Assembly: GCF_002161175.1 (NCBI RefSeq) | Contig: NZ_NFMA01000001.1 | Span: forward strand, 219,702 to 283,701 | DNA from: Flavonifractor sp. An100 | GTDB taxonomy: Bacteria > Bacillota > Clostridia > Oscillospirales > Oscillospiraceae | Length of the DNA stretch: 64,000 bases | Reading direction: 5' to 3' | Part shown: piece after piece, positions 9,747 through 17,692 of the stretch | Layout: each line of letters starts with the position of its first letter | How positions within the stretch are numbered: the stretch's first letter is position 1 | Position numbers and translations under genes: made by a program | Notes under the pieces: generated by a model | The model's database searches: none | Told to the model about the DNA's origin: nothing | The model's input: the letters and a program-made list of their open reading frames with translations, nothing else

Positions 9747-9923
9747 ATGAAAGAGCGCACACACCTCAGTATTCGAATGGATAAAGATTTGCATGATAAA
9801 TTTCAGTCCATATCAGCGTATGAAGGACGTTCCATGAGCGGTCAGATTTTGTATTTAATTCAAAAATGTGTGCGTGAGTTTGAGCGGGAACACGGTCCCA
9901 TTGAAGGGGATTGTCAGAAATGA
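9747..9923 (+). CDS. Small ribbon-helix-helix (Arc/CopG-type) protein
   Basis: The 58-residue product begins with alternating polar and hydrophobic residues suited to a DNA-contacting beta strand (THLSIRMD), followed by two helices separated by a turn (YEGRSMSGQILYLIQKCV). This is the layout of Arc/CopG transcription factors. An ATAGGAG ribosome site lies about nine bases before the ATG. The stop codon overlaps the comF start (ATGA arrangement), implying translational coupling. It could regulate comF or be a stand-alone regulator. No antitoxin partner is visible. Confidence 0.7.
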   Translation: MKERTHLSIRMDKDLHDKFQSISAYEGRSMSGQILYLIQKCVREFEREHGPIEGDCQK

Positions 9924-10597
9924 ATCTGTGGAGTGGTTTTCTGGATTTGCTGTTTCCACCCAAATGTCCCTTTTGCCGGGCACTGTTAGATCGGGGAGAC
10001 CAGATGCTGTGTCCCCGGTGCCAAATGACTTTGCCTTGGCTGGTTGGCCCCAGCGGAAAGCGGACATTACGAGAGCATGGGAGCTGTTATTCTGCCTTAT
10101 CCTATGAGGGGTTAGTTGTGGAGGCCATCCACCGGTATAAATTTTCCGGGCTGCGCTGTTATCATCGGGCATTTGGACCCCTAATGGCCCAGTGCGCGGC
10201 AGACCAGAGAATCACAGCGGTGGACGGCATAACCTGGGCGCCCTTAAGTCGGGCGCGGCTGCGGCAGCGGGGATATGACCAGGCTCGTCTGTTGGCCCAG
10301 GATGTGGGGCGGGAGCTGTCACTCCCGGTCCTGTCCACATTGAAAAAGGTGCGAAATGTTCCTCCGCAGTCCCAGCGGGAAAATGAAGGGGAACGGCGCA
10401 GAAATGTGGCCGGAGCCTATGCGCCCGATCGGAAAACAGATGTGAAGGGGATGCGGCTGCTTTTGGTGGATGATGTGGTCACATCTGGGGCCACGTTGGA
10501 GGAGTGTATCCGGCAGTTGAAACTGTCGGGCGCAGAATCGGTGCAATGTTTGACATTGGCCAGGGCTGGCAGCGGGGAGAAGGAAAGGAAAAATTAA
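9920..10597 (+). CDS. comF: ComF family protein (phosphoribosyltransferase-like)
   Basis: The 225-residue protein has an N-terminal four-cysteine zinc motif (CPFC then CPRC, residues about 15-36), as in ComF/GntX, and a C-terminal phosphoribosyltransferase fold with the PRPP-binding signature LLVDDVVTSGATLEEC. In competent Firmicutes, ComF supports uptake of single-stranded DNA; in many bacteria its exact role is unclear. The start at 9920 is preferred because it overlaps the upstream stop codon; a TTG at 9911 is possible. No other competence gene is nearby. Confidence 0.9.
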   Translation: MNLWSGFLDLLFPPKCPFCRALLDRGDQMLCPRCQMTLPWLVGPSGKRTLREHGSCYSALSYEGLVVEAIHRYKFSGLRCYHRAFGPLMAQCAADQRITAVDGITWAPLSRARLRQRGYDQARLLAQDVGRELSLPVLSTLKKVRNVPPQSQRENEGERRRNVAGAYAPDRKTDVKGMRLLLVDDVVTSGATLEECIRQLKLSGAESVQCLTLARAGSGEKERKN

Positions 10598-10608
10598 GGA
10601 AAAAACGG

Positions 10609-10637
10609 TTGAAAACCATTGCTGGACCGTCTATAAT
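10609..10637 (+). promoter_or_regulatory. Promoter of mreB
   Basis: TTGAAA (10609-10614), 17-bp spacer and perfect TATAAT (10632-10637), 74 bases before the chosen mreB start. Confidence 0.78.
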
Positions 10638-10711
10638 GAAGGATGATGACAAATTGACCGCCCAAGCGGTTATACTAATAAAATCATTTTGTGGATAAGG
10701 TGGAGCATAGT

Positions 10712-11743
10712 ATGAGTCTGTTCAGCAAGGATATCGGTATCGACCTGGGTACCGCTTCTGTTTTGGTTTATATTAAGGGCAAAGGTGTGGTGCTGCGGGA
10801 GCCCTCCGTGGTAGCCATGGATAAGAACACCGGCAAGCTGCTGAAGGTGGGCACGGAGGCTGAGGCTATGCTGGGCCGTACGCCCGGCAATATTGTGGCC
10901 ATGCGTCCGCTGCGGGACGGCGTCATTTCTGACTATGATATGACCGAGCGTATGCTAAAGGAGTTTATCAAGAAGGTGACTACCTTCTCCCTGTTTAAGC
11001 CCCGTCTGCTCATCTGTGTGCCCTCTGGAATCACGGAGGTAGAGGAGCGTGCCGTGGTGGATGCCGGTATTCAAGCCGGAGCGCGCCGGGCCTATCTCAT
11101 TGAGGAGCCGGTGGCCGCAGCCATTGGAGCTGGAATTGACATCACCAAGCCGGACGGCCACATGGTGGTGGATATCGGCGGCGGTACGGCGGATATCGCG
11201 GTTATCTCCCTGGGAGGTGTGGTGGAGTCTGCCTCCATCAAGACCGCTGGTGACAAGTTTGATGAGGCTGTGGTGAAGTATATCCGCCGCAAGCATAACG
11301 TCCTCATTGGTGACCGTACCGCTGAGGAGCTAAAGAAGACCATTGGCTGTGTGTTTCCCCGTCCGGAGGAGGTCACCATGGAGATCAAGGGCCGCTGCCT
11401 GATGACCGGTCTGCCCCGCGTATTCTCCGTGTCCTCCAGTGAAATGATCGAAGCCTTTGAGGAGGTGTCCAGCCGTATTCTAGAAGCCATCCATGCGGTG
11501 TTGGAGCGCACGCCCCCGGAACTGGTGGCGGATATCTCCACCAACGGCATCGTGATGACGGGCGGCGGCTCCCTGGTCTGGGGCTTTGATAAGCTGATCG
11601 AGTCCCACACCGGAATTGAGACCCACGTGGCGGACGATGCCATTTCCTGTGTGGCCTTTGGTACGGGCAAGAGTTTGGACAGCTTGGACCAGATGCAGGA
11701 CGGCACCATGAATCTGTCCCGCCGCAAACAGATGAATTATTGA
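10712..11743 (+). CDS. mreB: Rod shape-determining protein MreB/Mbl (actin homologue)
   Basis: A bacterial actin that forms membrane-associated filaments and guides lateral cell-wall synthesis. The 343-residue length is standard. Actin-fold nucleotide motifs are DIGIDLGTASV near the N-terminus, DIGGGTADIAVI in the middle and TGGGSLVWGFDKL near the C-terminus. ATG 10712 is preferred over GTG 10691 because it follows an AAGGTGG ribosome site. The usual mreCD partners do not follow; a terminator does, so this is a solitary copy that may be Mbl or MreBH. The paralogue class cannot be decided from this sequence alone. Confidence 0.95.
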   Translation: MSLFSKDIGIDLGTASVLVYIKGKGVVLREPSVVAMDKNTGKLLKVGTEAEAMLGRTPGNIVAMRPLRDGVISDYDMTERMLKEFIKKVTTFSLFKPRLLICVPSGITEVEERAVVDAGIQAGARRAYLIEEPVAAAIGAGIDITKPDGHMVVDIGGGTADIAVISLGGVVESASIKTAGDKFDEAVVKYIRRKHNVLIGDRTAEELKKTIGCVFPRPEEVTMEIKGRCLMTGLPRVFSVSSSEMIEAFEEVSSRILEAIHAVLERTPPELVADISTNGIVMTGGGSLVWGFDKLIESHTGIETHVADDAISCVAFGTGKSLDSLDQMQDGTMNLSRRKQMNY

Positions 11744-11779
11744 GCCCCGGAACAGGCGGAGCAGGATCGAAACAAGCAG

Positions 11780-11812
11780 CCGGCCGGCGCGTTGCGCGCT
11801 GGCCGGTTTTTT
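11780..11812 (+). terminator. Terminator after mreB
   Basis: A GC-rich hairpin with arms CCGGCC (11780-11785) and GGCCGG (11801-11806), extended inward by GCGCG/CGCGC pairing, then six T. Confidence 0.88.
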
Positions 11813-11853
11813 GCTCCAAAGGGAGCAGAGGAAATGGAAAAGGAGGCAAACAC

Positions 11854-12231
11854 ATGGCACTGCATCAATCGGGCGAGGACTATCTGGAGGCCATTCTAGT
11901 TCTCCGGGAACAAAAGGGGAGTGTGAGGTCCATTGATGTGGCTCAGCATTTAAATTATTCCAAGCCCTCGGTCAGCCGGGCAATGTCCATTTTGCGCACC
12001 AGCGGGCATATTACCATGGAAAAGGATGGCCGGCTGGAGCTGACGGAGCTGGGAGAGCAGGTGGCCCAAGAAATTTATGAGCGCCATAATCTCCTGACCC
12101 AGTGGCTCGTTCATTTGGGAGTTTCCCCTCAGGTGGCGGCAGAGGATGCCTGTAAGATTGAGCATGATATCAGCCCAGAGACCTTCCAGTGCCTGAAGCG
12201 GCACGTCCGAAAGGAGAATGGGGAAGGATAA
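11854..12231 (+). CDS. DtxR/MntR-family metal-dependent transcriptional regulator
   Basis: The 125-residue protein has an N-terminal winged helix-turn-helix (GSVRSIDVAQHLNYSKPSVSR as the recognition region) followed by a dimerisation/metal-binding helix region (CKIEHDISPETFQCLKRHV). The pattern of D, E, C and H residues (E-H-D-I-S motif) is typical of DtxR/MntR. These proteins repress metal uptake genes when manganese or iron is bound. The start ATG 11854 has an AAAGGAGG site. It lacks the SH3-like third domain, as MntR does. The MscS channel gene follows immediately and may be co-transcribed. Confidence 0.9.
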   Translation: MALHQSGEDYLEAILVLREQKGSVRSIDVAQHLNYSKPSVSRAMSILRTSGHITMEKDGRLELTELGEQVAQEIYERHNLLTQWLVHLGVSPQVAAEDACKIEHDISPETFQCLKRHVRKENGEG

Positions 12232-12268
12232 GAGCTGGCACGCTCAAATAAGGAAGAGAGGGAATCTT

Positions 12269-13096
12269 TTGGATATCAATGAACTATTGAAAAGTATACC
12301 TGTGTTAAACCTGAGTCTGGGAGCACTGATTCGGGCTGCCGTTATTGTAGCGGTAGGTGGAATCATCATCCGGATTTTGATGAAGTTTATTGACCGAATG
12401 CTGGAGCGCTCCAAAGCGCTGGTCTCCCTGCGGGGGTATATCCGTTCCGTGATAAGGATCGGGCTGTGGTTTTTGGTGATTCTCATAGCCGCTGAAGAGA
12501 TTGGCATCCCTACCACGTCCCTTATTGCCCTGCTGAGTGTGGCAGGACTGGCTGTTTCTCTGGCTTTGCAGAATACTTTGTCCAACCTGGCTGGGGGAAT
12601 CACTCTGTTGGTCACCAAACCATTTCAGGTTGGTGACTATGTGGAGGCTGACGGGGTAGGGGGTACTATATCAGCCATTGACCTGGCATATACCACCTTT
12701 GTCACAGTGGATAATAAGGAGATCTTCATCCCCAATAGCCAGCTGTCCGCCACCAAGATTGTCAACTTTACCGCGACGGGAAAGCGCCGGGCGGAACTGA
12801 CCTTTACTGCGTCCTATGATGCCCCCACCCAGACGGTCAAGCAGGCGCTCCGGGAGGCCATCGATGCGATCCCCCAGATTTTGACGGATCCGGAGCCGGT
12901 GATCTGGCTTTCCGAGTATCAATCTAGCAGTATTCAGTATCTTGTGCGCGTCTGGGCCCCGACAGATGACTACTGGAATGTATATTACACCCTGATGGAA
13001 GAAGTACGGGAATCCTTTGGACGCCACGGAGTGGAGATGACCTACGATCACCTCAATGTGCATCTGGTGGAGGATTGCCGGACATCAGGCCAGTGA
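12269..13096 (+). CDS. Small-conductance mechanosensitive channel, MscS family
   Basis: The protein forms a membrane channel that opens when membrane tension rises and releases solutes on osmotic downshock. After two hydrophobic helices comes the conserved pore helix TM3 (LSVAGLAVSLALQNTLSNLAGG), then the beta domain (KPFQVGDYVEADGVGGTI and FIPNSQL motifs) and the C-terminal alpha/beta domain. The start is uncertain: TTG 12269 has a GAGG site seven bases upstream and gives a 275-residue protein; ATG 12218 (292 residues) overlaps the regulator gene but has no usable spacing to its ribosome site. Confidence 0.93.
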   Translation: MDINELLKSIPVLNLSLGALIRAAVIVAVGGIIIRILMKFIDRMLERSKALVSLRGYIRSVIRIGLWFLVILIAAEEIGIPTTSLIALLSVAGLAVSLALQNTLSNLAGGITLLVTKPFQVGDYVEADGVGGTISAIDLAYTTFVTVDNKEIFIPNSQLSATKIVNFTATGKRRAELTFTASYDAPTQTVKQALREAIDAIPQILTDPEPVIWLSEYQSSSIQYLVRVWAPTDDYWNVYYTLMEEVRESFGRHGVEMTYDHLNVHLVEDCRTSGQ

Positions 13097-13117
13097 GACC
13101 CAATGCCCCGTGGGCAT

Positions 13118-13594
13118 TCAGGGCATGGCAAGGCCGTGGAGGAAACCATCTAACTGGGGCGAAAGCACTTCCCCCCCGATCACGGTGTTCTTATAAAGAA
13201 GTAAATTGGCCTGTACGCCAGCTTCTCCGGTGGGATAATTGGTAACCTCATAGGTATAGCGTTTGACCCGTTTCCCGGCATATTTGGTCAGATCGAAACC
13301 CTGTTCCCCTTGAAGGGCTAGGTATTCGTCGTAGCTTTCGTCCATCTCCTTAGGGATTAGAAGTTCCTGGGTGGCGATAGGCTCTTCCACAACCTCCCAG
13401 CCATAAGAAGATAGATAATCAATACGGTCCTGGTTGGACTTCACTCCTTTTGGGTTAGGGGTGGTGGAACCTGCCACCTCCTGGGTGGCGGAACTGCCCA
13501 GATTGAGCGCCAGAGCGCAGCAGCAGGCCAGAGCGGCCAGTGCCACGCCGAAGGCCAGTTTACGCTTGGGGACCTTAGCGGTTACGATCAACAC
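13118..13594 (-). CDS. DUF4830 family membrane-anchored protein
   Basis: The 158-residue protein starts with a short basic segment and one hydrophobic helix (about residues 13-31), consistent with a signal anchor or lipoprotein-like export signal. An extracellular C-terminal domain follows, including the NQDRIDYLSSYGWEV segment and a strand-rich portion (KRVKRYTYEVTNYP) characteristic of DUF4830. The start is GTG, nine bases after AAGGAG. Its function is unknown. It is transcribed opposite to both neighbours. Confidence 0.8.
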   Translation of the reverse strand: MLIVTAKVPKRKLAFGVALAALACCCALALNLGSSATQEVAGSTTPNPKGVKSNQDRIDYLSSYGWEVVEEPIATQELLIPKEMDESYDEYLALQGEQGFDLTKYAGKRVKRYTYEVTNYPTGEAGVQANLLLYKNTVIGGEVLSPQLDGFLHGLAMP

Positions 13595-13713
13595 AGCACA
13601 TATCTCCTTCCGTAAGGTTATTCTCCCTCTACCCTATGTGAGGAGGGCAAGTATTATGACACGGATCGGGGATAAGCCTGTAAAGAGGATAGCAGAGAAG
13701 GGAAGGAACGGCC

Positions 13714-14439
13714 GTGGGAGCGGAACGAATTGATAAGCTGTTGGCATCGACGGGCCGGTGGTCCCGAAAGGAGATCAAGGGGCTCATAGGTCAGGGCCGA
13801 ATCAAGGCAGGGGGACACACGGTGCTCCGGCCGGAGGAGAAGTATGACCCCATGGAGAACCGTTTTACGGTGGATGGGGAAGAGATCAATTGTGCCCCTA
13901 ACGTGTATGTTATGCTGCATAAACCGGCTGGGCTGTTGTCCGCCACCGAAGATAAGCGGCAGAAGACGGTGCTGGATCTGTTGCCGGAGCATTTAAGGCG
14001 CCGTGGCTTGTTCCCGGTGGGGCGTTTGGACAAGGATACCACTGGTCTGATTCTGCTTACCGATGATGGTCCTCTGGGCCATGAGCTTCTGTCCCCGAAA
14101 AAGCATGTGGATAAAACCTATTTGGCCCAAGTAGACGGCCGGATTGAGCCAGCTGACCAGGCGGCTCTGGAGGCTGGAATGGTGCTGGAGGACGGCCTGC
14201 ATTGTCTACCGGCCGGACTGGAGCCAGTGGGCGATGGCAGCTGGTGCCTGGTGACCTTGCAGGAGGGAAAGTATCACCAGGTCAAACGGATGCTGGCGGC
14301 CCGGGGTAAGCCGGTACTTTCTTTAAAGCGGCTTACTATGGGGCCCTTGACCCTGGATGAGGGACTAGAACCTGGCCAATGGCGGCTGCTCACTGCCCAG
14401 GAGACAGCACAACTCAAAAGGGCTGTGGAGCGGCCTTGA
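13714..14439 (+). CDS. rsuA: RsuA-family 16S rRNA pseudouridine synthase
   Basis: It isomerises a specific uridine in ribosomal RNA to pseudouridine. The 241-residue length and layout fit RsuA: an N-terminal S4 RNA-binding domain (RIDKLLASTGRWSRKEIKGLI) followed by the catalytic domain with GRLDKDTTGLIL near residues 102-113, in which the aspartate is the nucleophile. The late motif GKYHQVKRML is also typical. The start codon is GTG with a GGAAGGA site. RsuA versus RluB/E/F specificity cannot be settled from motifs alone. Confidence 0.93.
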   Translation: MGAERIDKLLASTGRWSRKEIKGLIGQGRIKAGGHTVLRPEEKYDPMENRFTVDGEEINCAPNVYVMLHKPAGLLSATEDKRQKTVLDLLPEHLRRRGLFPVGRLDKDTTGLILLTDDGPLGHELLSPKKHVDKTYLAQVDGRIEPADQAALEAGMVLEDGLHCLPAGLEPVGDGSWCLVTLQEGKYHQVKRMLAARGKPVLSLKRLTMGPLTLDEGLEPGQWRLLTAQETAQLKRAVERP

Positions 14440-14480
14440 GCTTTTTTGGGCGTTTTCCACAAAAAAATAGCGAAAACCTC

Positions 14481-14510
14481 TTGCCAAACAGGGGGGAAAA
14501 CCGTTATAAT
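14481..14510 (+). promoter_or_regulatory. Promoter of the CdaR/PucR-type regulator
   Basis: TTGCCA (14481-14486), 18-bp spacer and perfect TATAAT (14505-14510). Confidence 0.75.
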
Positions 14511-14546
14511 AAGGATATCGTTTGGAACGTTTTAGGAGGGATGGAT

Positions 14547-15638
14547 GTGTCGAGTAGGATGTTCCAGGGAGTCGTCCTCCAGATGAAGGACAGCGTCAAC
14601 CGAATGGTAGGTGTGATCGACGCAGAAGGCGTGGTCGTAGCTTGCAGCGAGTTGACGTGCATTGGAGAACACTGGGCCGGCGCGGTAGCGGCGGTGAATG
14701 CTGCGGACAATGGTGTGGCCTATTTCGAAGGGAAGACTTTTAAGCCTTTGGCGGGCTGGGGTGCCCAATTTGATTATGCTGCCTTTGTCAAGGGGGAGGA
14801 TGAATTGGCATCTTCCCTGTGTGCCATGGCAGTAGTGGCCTTTAACGGGGCGAAGACCTACTATGAGGAAAAGCACGATAAGGCCACCTTCGTAAAGAAT
14901 ATCATCTCGGACAACATCTTGCTGGGTGATATCTATACCCAGGCCAAAGAACTACACTTTGTATCGGAGGCCCCCCGGGCCGCGTTTTTGGTGCGGCAGC
15001 TGGGTCCGGCAGATGTGACCACCATCGACGTCATCCAAAATCTGTTTCCGGACAAGCAGACGGATTTTGTTATCTCCATCAATGAGACGGACGTGGCTCT
15101 CATTAAGCAGCTACCCGAGGGAGCAGACGCCAAAGAGCTGCAGAAGATCGCCAAGCAGATCTCTACTGCGGTTACTCAGGAGTTGGGGATCAAGGTCGTC
15201 ATCGGTATCGGCACTGTGGTCAACCACATTCGGGACCTGGCCCGGGCCTATAAGGAGGCCGGAGTGGCCATTGATGTGGGCAAGGTGTTTGAGACAGAGA
15301 AGACGGTTATCAATTATGAGAACCTGGGAATCGGCCGCCTGATTTATCAGCTGCCCACCATTCTGTGTCAGATGTTCCTCCAGGAAGTCTTTAAGAAGAA
15401 TCCCATTGACGCCCTGGATCAGGAGACACTCTTGACCATCAATAAGTTCTTTGAGAATAACCTGAATGTTTCTGAAACCGCCCGAAAGCTGTTTGTTCAC
15501 CGCAATACATTGGTCTATCGTCTGGAGAAGATCAAGAAGTTGACTGGTCTGGACCTGCGGGAATTTGACGATGCCATTACATTCAAGGTCGCGCTTATGG
15601 TGAAAAAGTATCTGATTTCCCGGGGAATTGAATCCTAA
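14547..15638 (+). CDS. CdaR/PucR-family transcriptional regulator (sugar-diacid regulator type)
   Basis: The protein of about 363 residues has an N-terminal ligand-sensing region resembling the CdaR diacid-recognition domain, a central GGDEF-like region and a C-terminal PucR helix-turn-helix (FFENNLNVSETARKLFVHRN, then TLVYRLEKIKKLTGLDL). The family senses small carboxylates or purines and activates catabolic genes. The GTG at 14547 is chosen because it sits six bases after AGGAGGG; ATG 14541 abuts that site and is less likely. A terminator follows and no metabolic target gene is adjacent, so its ligand is unknown. Confidence 0.9.
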   Translation: MSSRMFQGVVLQMKDSVNRMVGVIDAEGVVVACSELTCIGEHWAGAVAAVNAADNGVAYFEGKTFKPLAGWGAQFDYAAFVKGEDELASSLCAMAVVAFNGAKTYYEEKHDKATFVKNIISDNILLGDIYTQAKELHFVSEAPRAAFLVRQLGPADVTTIDVIQNLFPDKQTDFVISINETDVALIKQLPEGADAKELQKIAKQISTAVTQELGIKVVIGIGTVVNHIRDLARAYKEAGVAIDVGKVFETEKTVINYENLGIGRLIYQLPTILCQMFLQEVFKKNPIDALDQETLLTINKFFENNLNVSETARKLFVHRNTLVYRLEKIKKLTGLDLREFDDAITFKVALMVKKYLISRGIES

Positions 15639-15654
15639 GTTTATAGCAAGACAC

Positions 15655-15697
15655 CCACCGTCTATGAGTGCAAAATAGACGGTGGGTTTTCTTTTTC
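15655..15697 (+). terminator. Terminator after the CdaR/PucR-type gene
   Basis: A perfect 12-bp stem (15655-15666 with 15676-15687), 9-base loop and a T-rich tail. Confidence 0.9.
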
Positions 15698-15758
15698 TGA
15701 CAAAATATTACCATAATTTTTGGTGAAAATGTATCCTTTTCAAGAAGCACCTTTAAAT

Positions 15759-15795
15759 ATTACAATTAAGTTACAAAAATGACAAAAATATTACA
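15759..15795 (-). promoter_or_regulatory. Two candidate WalR (YycF) boxes upstream of ftsEX
   Basis: On the minus strand, TGTAAC-TTAAT-TGTAAT (15775-15759) matches the WalR consensus TGTWAH-N5-TGTWAH exactly, and TGTAAT-ATTTT-TGTCAT (15795-15779) matches with one change. The two sites are 20 bp apart, about two helical turns, and lie about 75-110 bp upstream of the ftsE promoter. WalRK controls wall hydrolases, including the FtsEX partner hydrolases, in other Firmicutes. Direct regulation here is inferred. Together with the terminator and promoter this describes the gene-free stretch 15639-15973. Confidence 0.5.
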
Positions 15796-15868
15796 AAAAG
15801 GAAAGAAAAAAAGCAGTTTGAAGGAATGCCTGCCATAGCAGAGGTATCATGTTGTAAGGATTTTTTCA

Positions 15869-15897
15869 TTTACATAACACAGGAACTGTGGTACACT
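15869..15897 (+). promoter_or_regulatory. Promoter of the ftsE-ftsX-M23 operon
   Basis: TTTACA (15869-15874), 17-bp spacer and TACACT (15892-15897), 77 bases upstream of ftsE. Confidence 0.6.
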
Positions 15898-15973
15898 TTT
15901 TCTAGTCGTTGTTTTGCGGCTCTCTGCTTGTGTGCGGCAGAGAATGGAACGAAATAAGGGAGCGAGGGATCCT

Positions 15974-16663
15974 ATGATTCGGCTCATTGATGTATACAAG
16001 GAGTACGACAACGGAACAAAGGCCCTGAAAGGGGTCAATATGCGGATTGATGACGGAGAATTTGTCTTTCTGGTAGGGCCTTCCGGTTCCGGAAAGTCCA
16101 CTGTGATCAAACTGATTACCGGTGAGATCGGGGCCACACAGGGCCGCCTGATGGTAAATGGATATAACTTAAATAACATAGCCCCCCGTCAAATTCCTTA
16201 CATGCGCCGGACCCTGGGAATCATCTTCCAGGACTTTCGACTCATTGAAAAGAAAACGGTGTATGAGAATCTGTCCTTTGCGATGCGGGCCATTGGGGCA
16301 TCTCCCCGGGAGGTCCGGCGGCGGATTCCCTACGTGCTGCAGCTGGTTGGGCTGGAGCAGAAGGCGGACCGGTATCCGGGCCAGCTCTCCGGCGGTGAGC
16401 AGCAGCGCGTGGCCATTGCCCGTGCCCTGGTAAATAACCCCAGCATGATCATTGCCGACGAGCCCACGGGAAACCTGGACCCCCAGCGCTCCCTGGAAAT
16501 TATGATGCTGCTGGAACGGATCAACGAGTTGGGAACCACAGTTTTGGTGGTCACCCATGAGAAGGCCCTGGTCAACCGGTTTACCAAGCGGGTTGTGGCC
16601 ATTGAGAATGGGCGCATTATTAGCGATGAGACAGGTGGGTACTACAATGCCGAGAAAATTTGA
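15974..16663 (+). CDS. ftsE: Cell-division ABC transporter ATP-binding protein FtsE
   Basis: The cytoplasmic ATPase of the FtsEX complex, which activates wall hydrolases rather than moving a substrate. The 229-residue protein has Walker A GPSGSGKST at residues 35-43, the ABC signature LSGGEQQRVAIARALV and Walker B MIIADEPTGNLDP. ATG 15974 gives the normal FtsE N-terminus (MIRLIDVYKEY). Its 3' end overlaps ftsX by 17 bases, showing coupled translation. Confidence 0.97.
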   Translation: MIRLIDVYKEYDNGTKALKGVNMRIDDGEFVFLVGPSGSGKSTVIKLITGEIGATQGRLMVNGYNLNNIAPRQIPYMRRTLGIIFQDFRLIEKKTVYENLSFAMRAIGASPREVRRRIPYVLQLVGLEQKADRYPGQLSGGEQQRVAIARALVNNPSMIIADEPTGNLDPQRSLEIMMLLERINELGTTVLVVTHEKALVNRFTKRVVAIENGRIISDETGGYYNAEKI

Positions 16664-17537
16664 CGCGGGATATTATGTCAGTGAGGGCTTCCACTCCATC
16701 TTTACCCACGGGTTTATGTCCTTTGCCGCCGTGTGTATGATTGTGGCTTGCCTTTTGATTATGGGCTCCTTTTCCCTTTTGGCGGTTAATCTGGACCATA
16801 TGCTGGGAGATCTGGAGTCGGAAAATGAATTTTTGGCTTACATAGATGAGACCTATACAGAGGAGGAGGCCCGGTCTCTGCAAAGTGAGATCGAGGCGGT
16901 TCCCAATGTGTCTCAGGCCATCTTTGTTACGCGGGAAGAAGCGCTGACGGATTTCAAAGAGGGCAGGGACAGCAACCCCCTGCTGGACAGTCTGGACCCT
17001 GAAGTGCTGCGTGACCGGTTTCGCATCCATGTGGACGACATTGAGCAACTGGGACAGACGGTAGAGGCAGTAGAGCAGGTGAAGGGCGTAGCCAATACCA
17101 GCGTAGCGCTGGAGATTGCCCAGGGATTTGTGTTGGTGCGCAACATCGCCACCGGTGTGGCACTGGTGCTGATCGGAATTTTGGTGGTAGTGTCTCTGTT
17201 CATCATTGCAAATACCATCAAGCTGGCCACCTTCTACCGCCGGGAGGAAATTGCCATTATGAAGATGTGCGGGGCCACCAATGCCTTTGTTCAGTGGCCT
17301 TTTGTGGTGGAAGGTCTGCTGTTGGGGCTGACCGGAGCTCTGGTAGCGTTTTTTGTCCAGTGGGGCATCTACCAGATGGTAGCGCAGTTTATTGTCAAGG
17401 GCAATGGATTGTCCCTGGTGACCATGATCAGCTATCCTGGCATGGCAAAGATCATCCTGCCGGTGTTCTGCGGGACGGGTGCTTTGATCGGCGTGGGCGG
17501 ATCCCTGTTGGCCATCCGGAAGTTCCTTCAGGTGTAA
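16647..17537 (+). CDS. ftsX: Cell-division protein FtsX (membrane subunit)
   Basis: The 296-residue permease-like subunit has one N-terminal membrane helix (about residues 20-45), a large extracellular loop (about 50-165) that in other species contacts the hydrolase, and three C-terminal helices. The motif ANTIKLATFYRREEIAIMK is characteristic of FtsX. The start overlaps the end of ftsE, with an AGGTGGG site inside ftsE. Its neighbour is a coiled-coil M23 hydrolase, the expected partner. Confidence 0.96.
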   Translation: MPRKFDAGYYVSEGFHSIFTHGFMSFAAVCMIVACLLIMGSFSLLAVNLDHMLGDLESENEFLAYIDETYTEEEARSLQSEIEAVPNVSQAIFVTREEALTDFKEGRDSNPLLDSLDPEVLRDRFRIHVDDIEQLGQTVEAVEQVKGVANTSVALEIAQGFVLVRNIATGVALVLIGILVVVSLFIIANTIKLATFYRREEIAIMKMCGATNAFVQWPFVVEGLLLGLTGALVAFFVQWGIYQMVAQFIVKGNGLSLVTMISYPGMAKIILPVFCGTGALIGVGGSLLAIRKFLQV

Positions 17538-17559
17538 GGCGAAATAAGGAGGCAAGCAA

Positions 17560-17661
17560 ATGAAACACCAAAAGAGACAGCGTATCTTTATGGCGATTAT
17601 GGCTGGAGTGATGGCGGTGCTGATGCTTCTGCCCATTGTAGCAAATATCTTTGTACACTGA
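17560..17661 (+). CDS. 33-residue single-helix membrane peptide in the ftsEX operon
   Basis: This short frame encodes a basic N-terminus (MKHQKRQR) and one hydrophobic helix (about residues 10-31) with almost nothing after it. It has a strong AAGGAGG ribosome site seven bases before the ATG. It lies 22 bases after ftsX and 31 bases before the hydrolase gene. The ribosome site and position argue that it is translated. It may be a small accessory subunit of FtsEX, but nothing in the sequence shows a function. Confidence 0.6.
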   Translation: MKHQKRQRIFMAIMAGVMAVLMLLPIVANIFVH

Positions 17662-17692
17662 AACCCCGGCTGAGGAAGGCAAGGCGCAAAGT

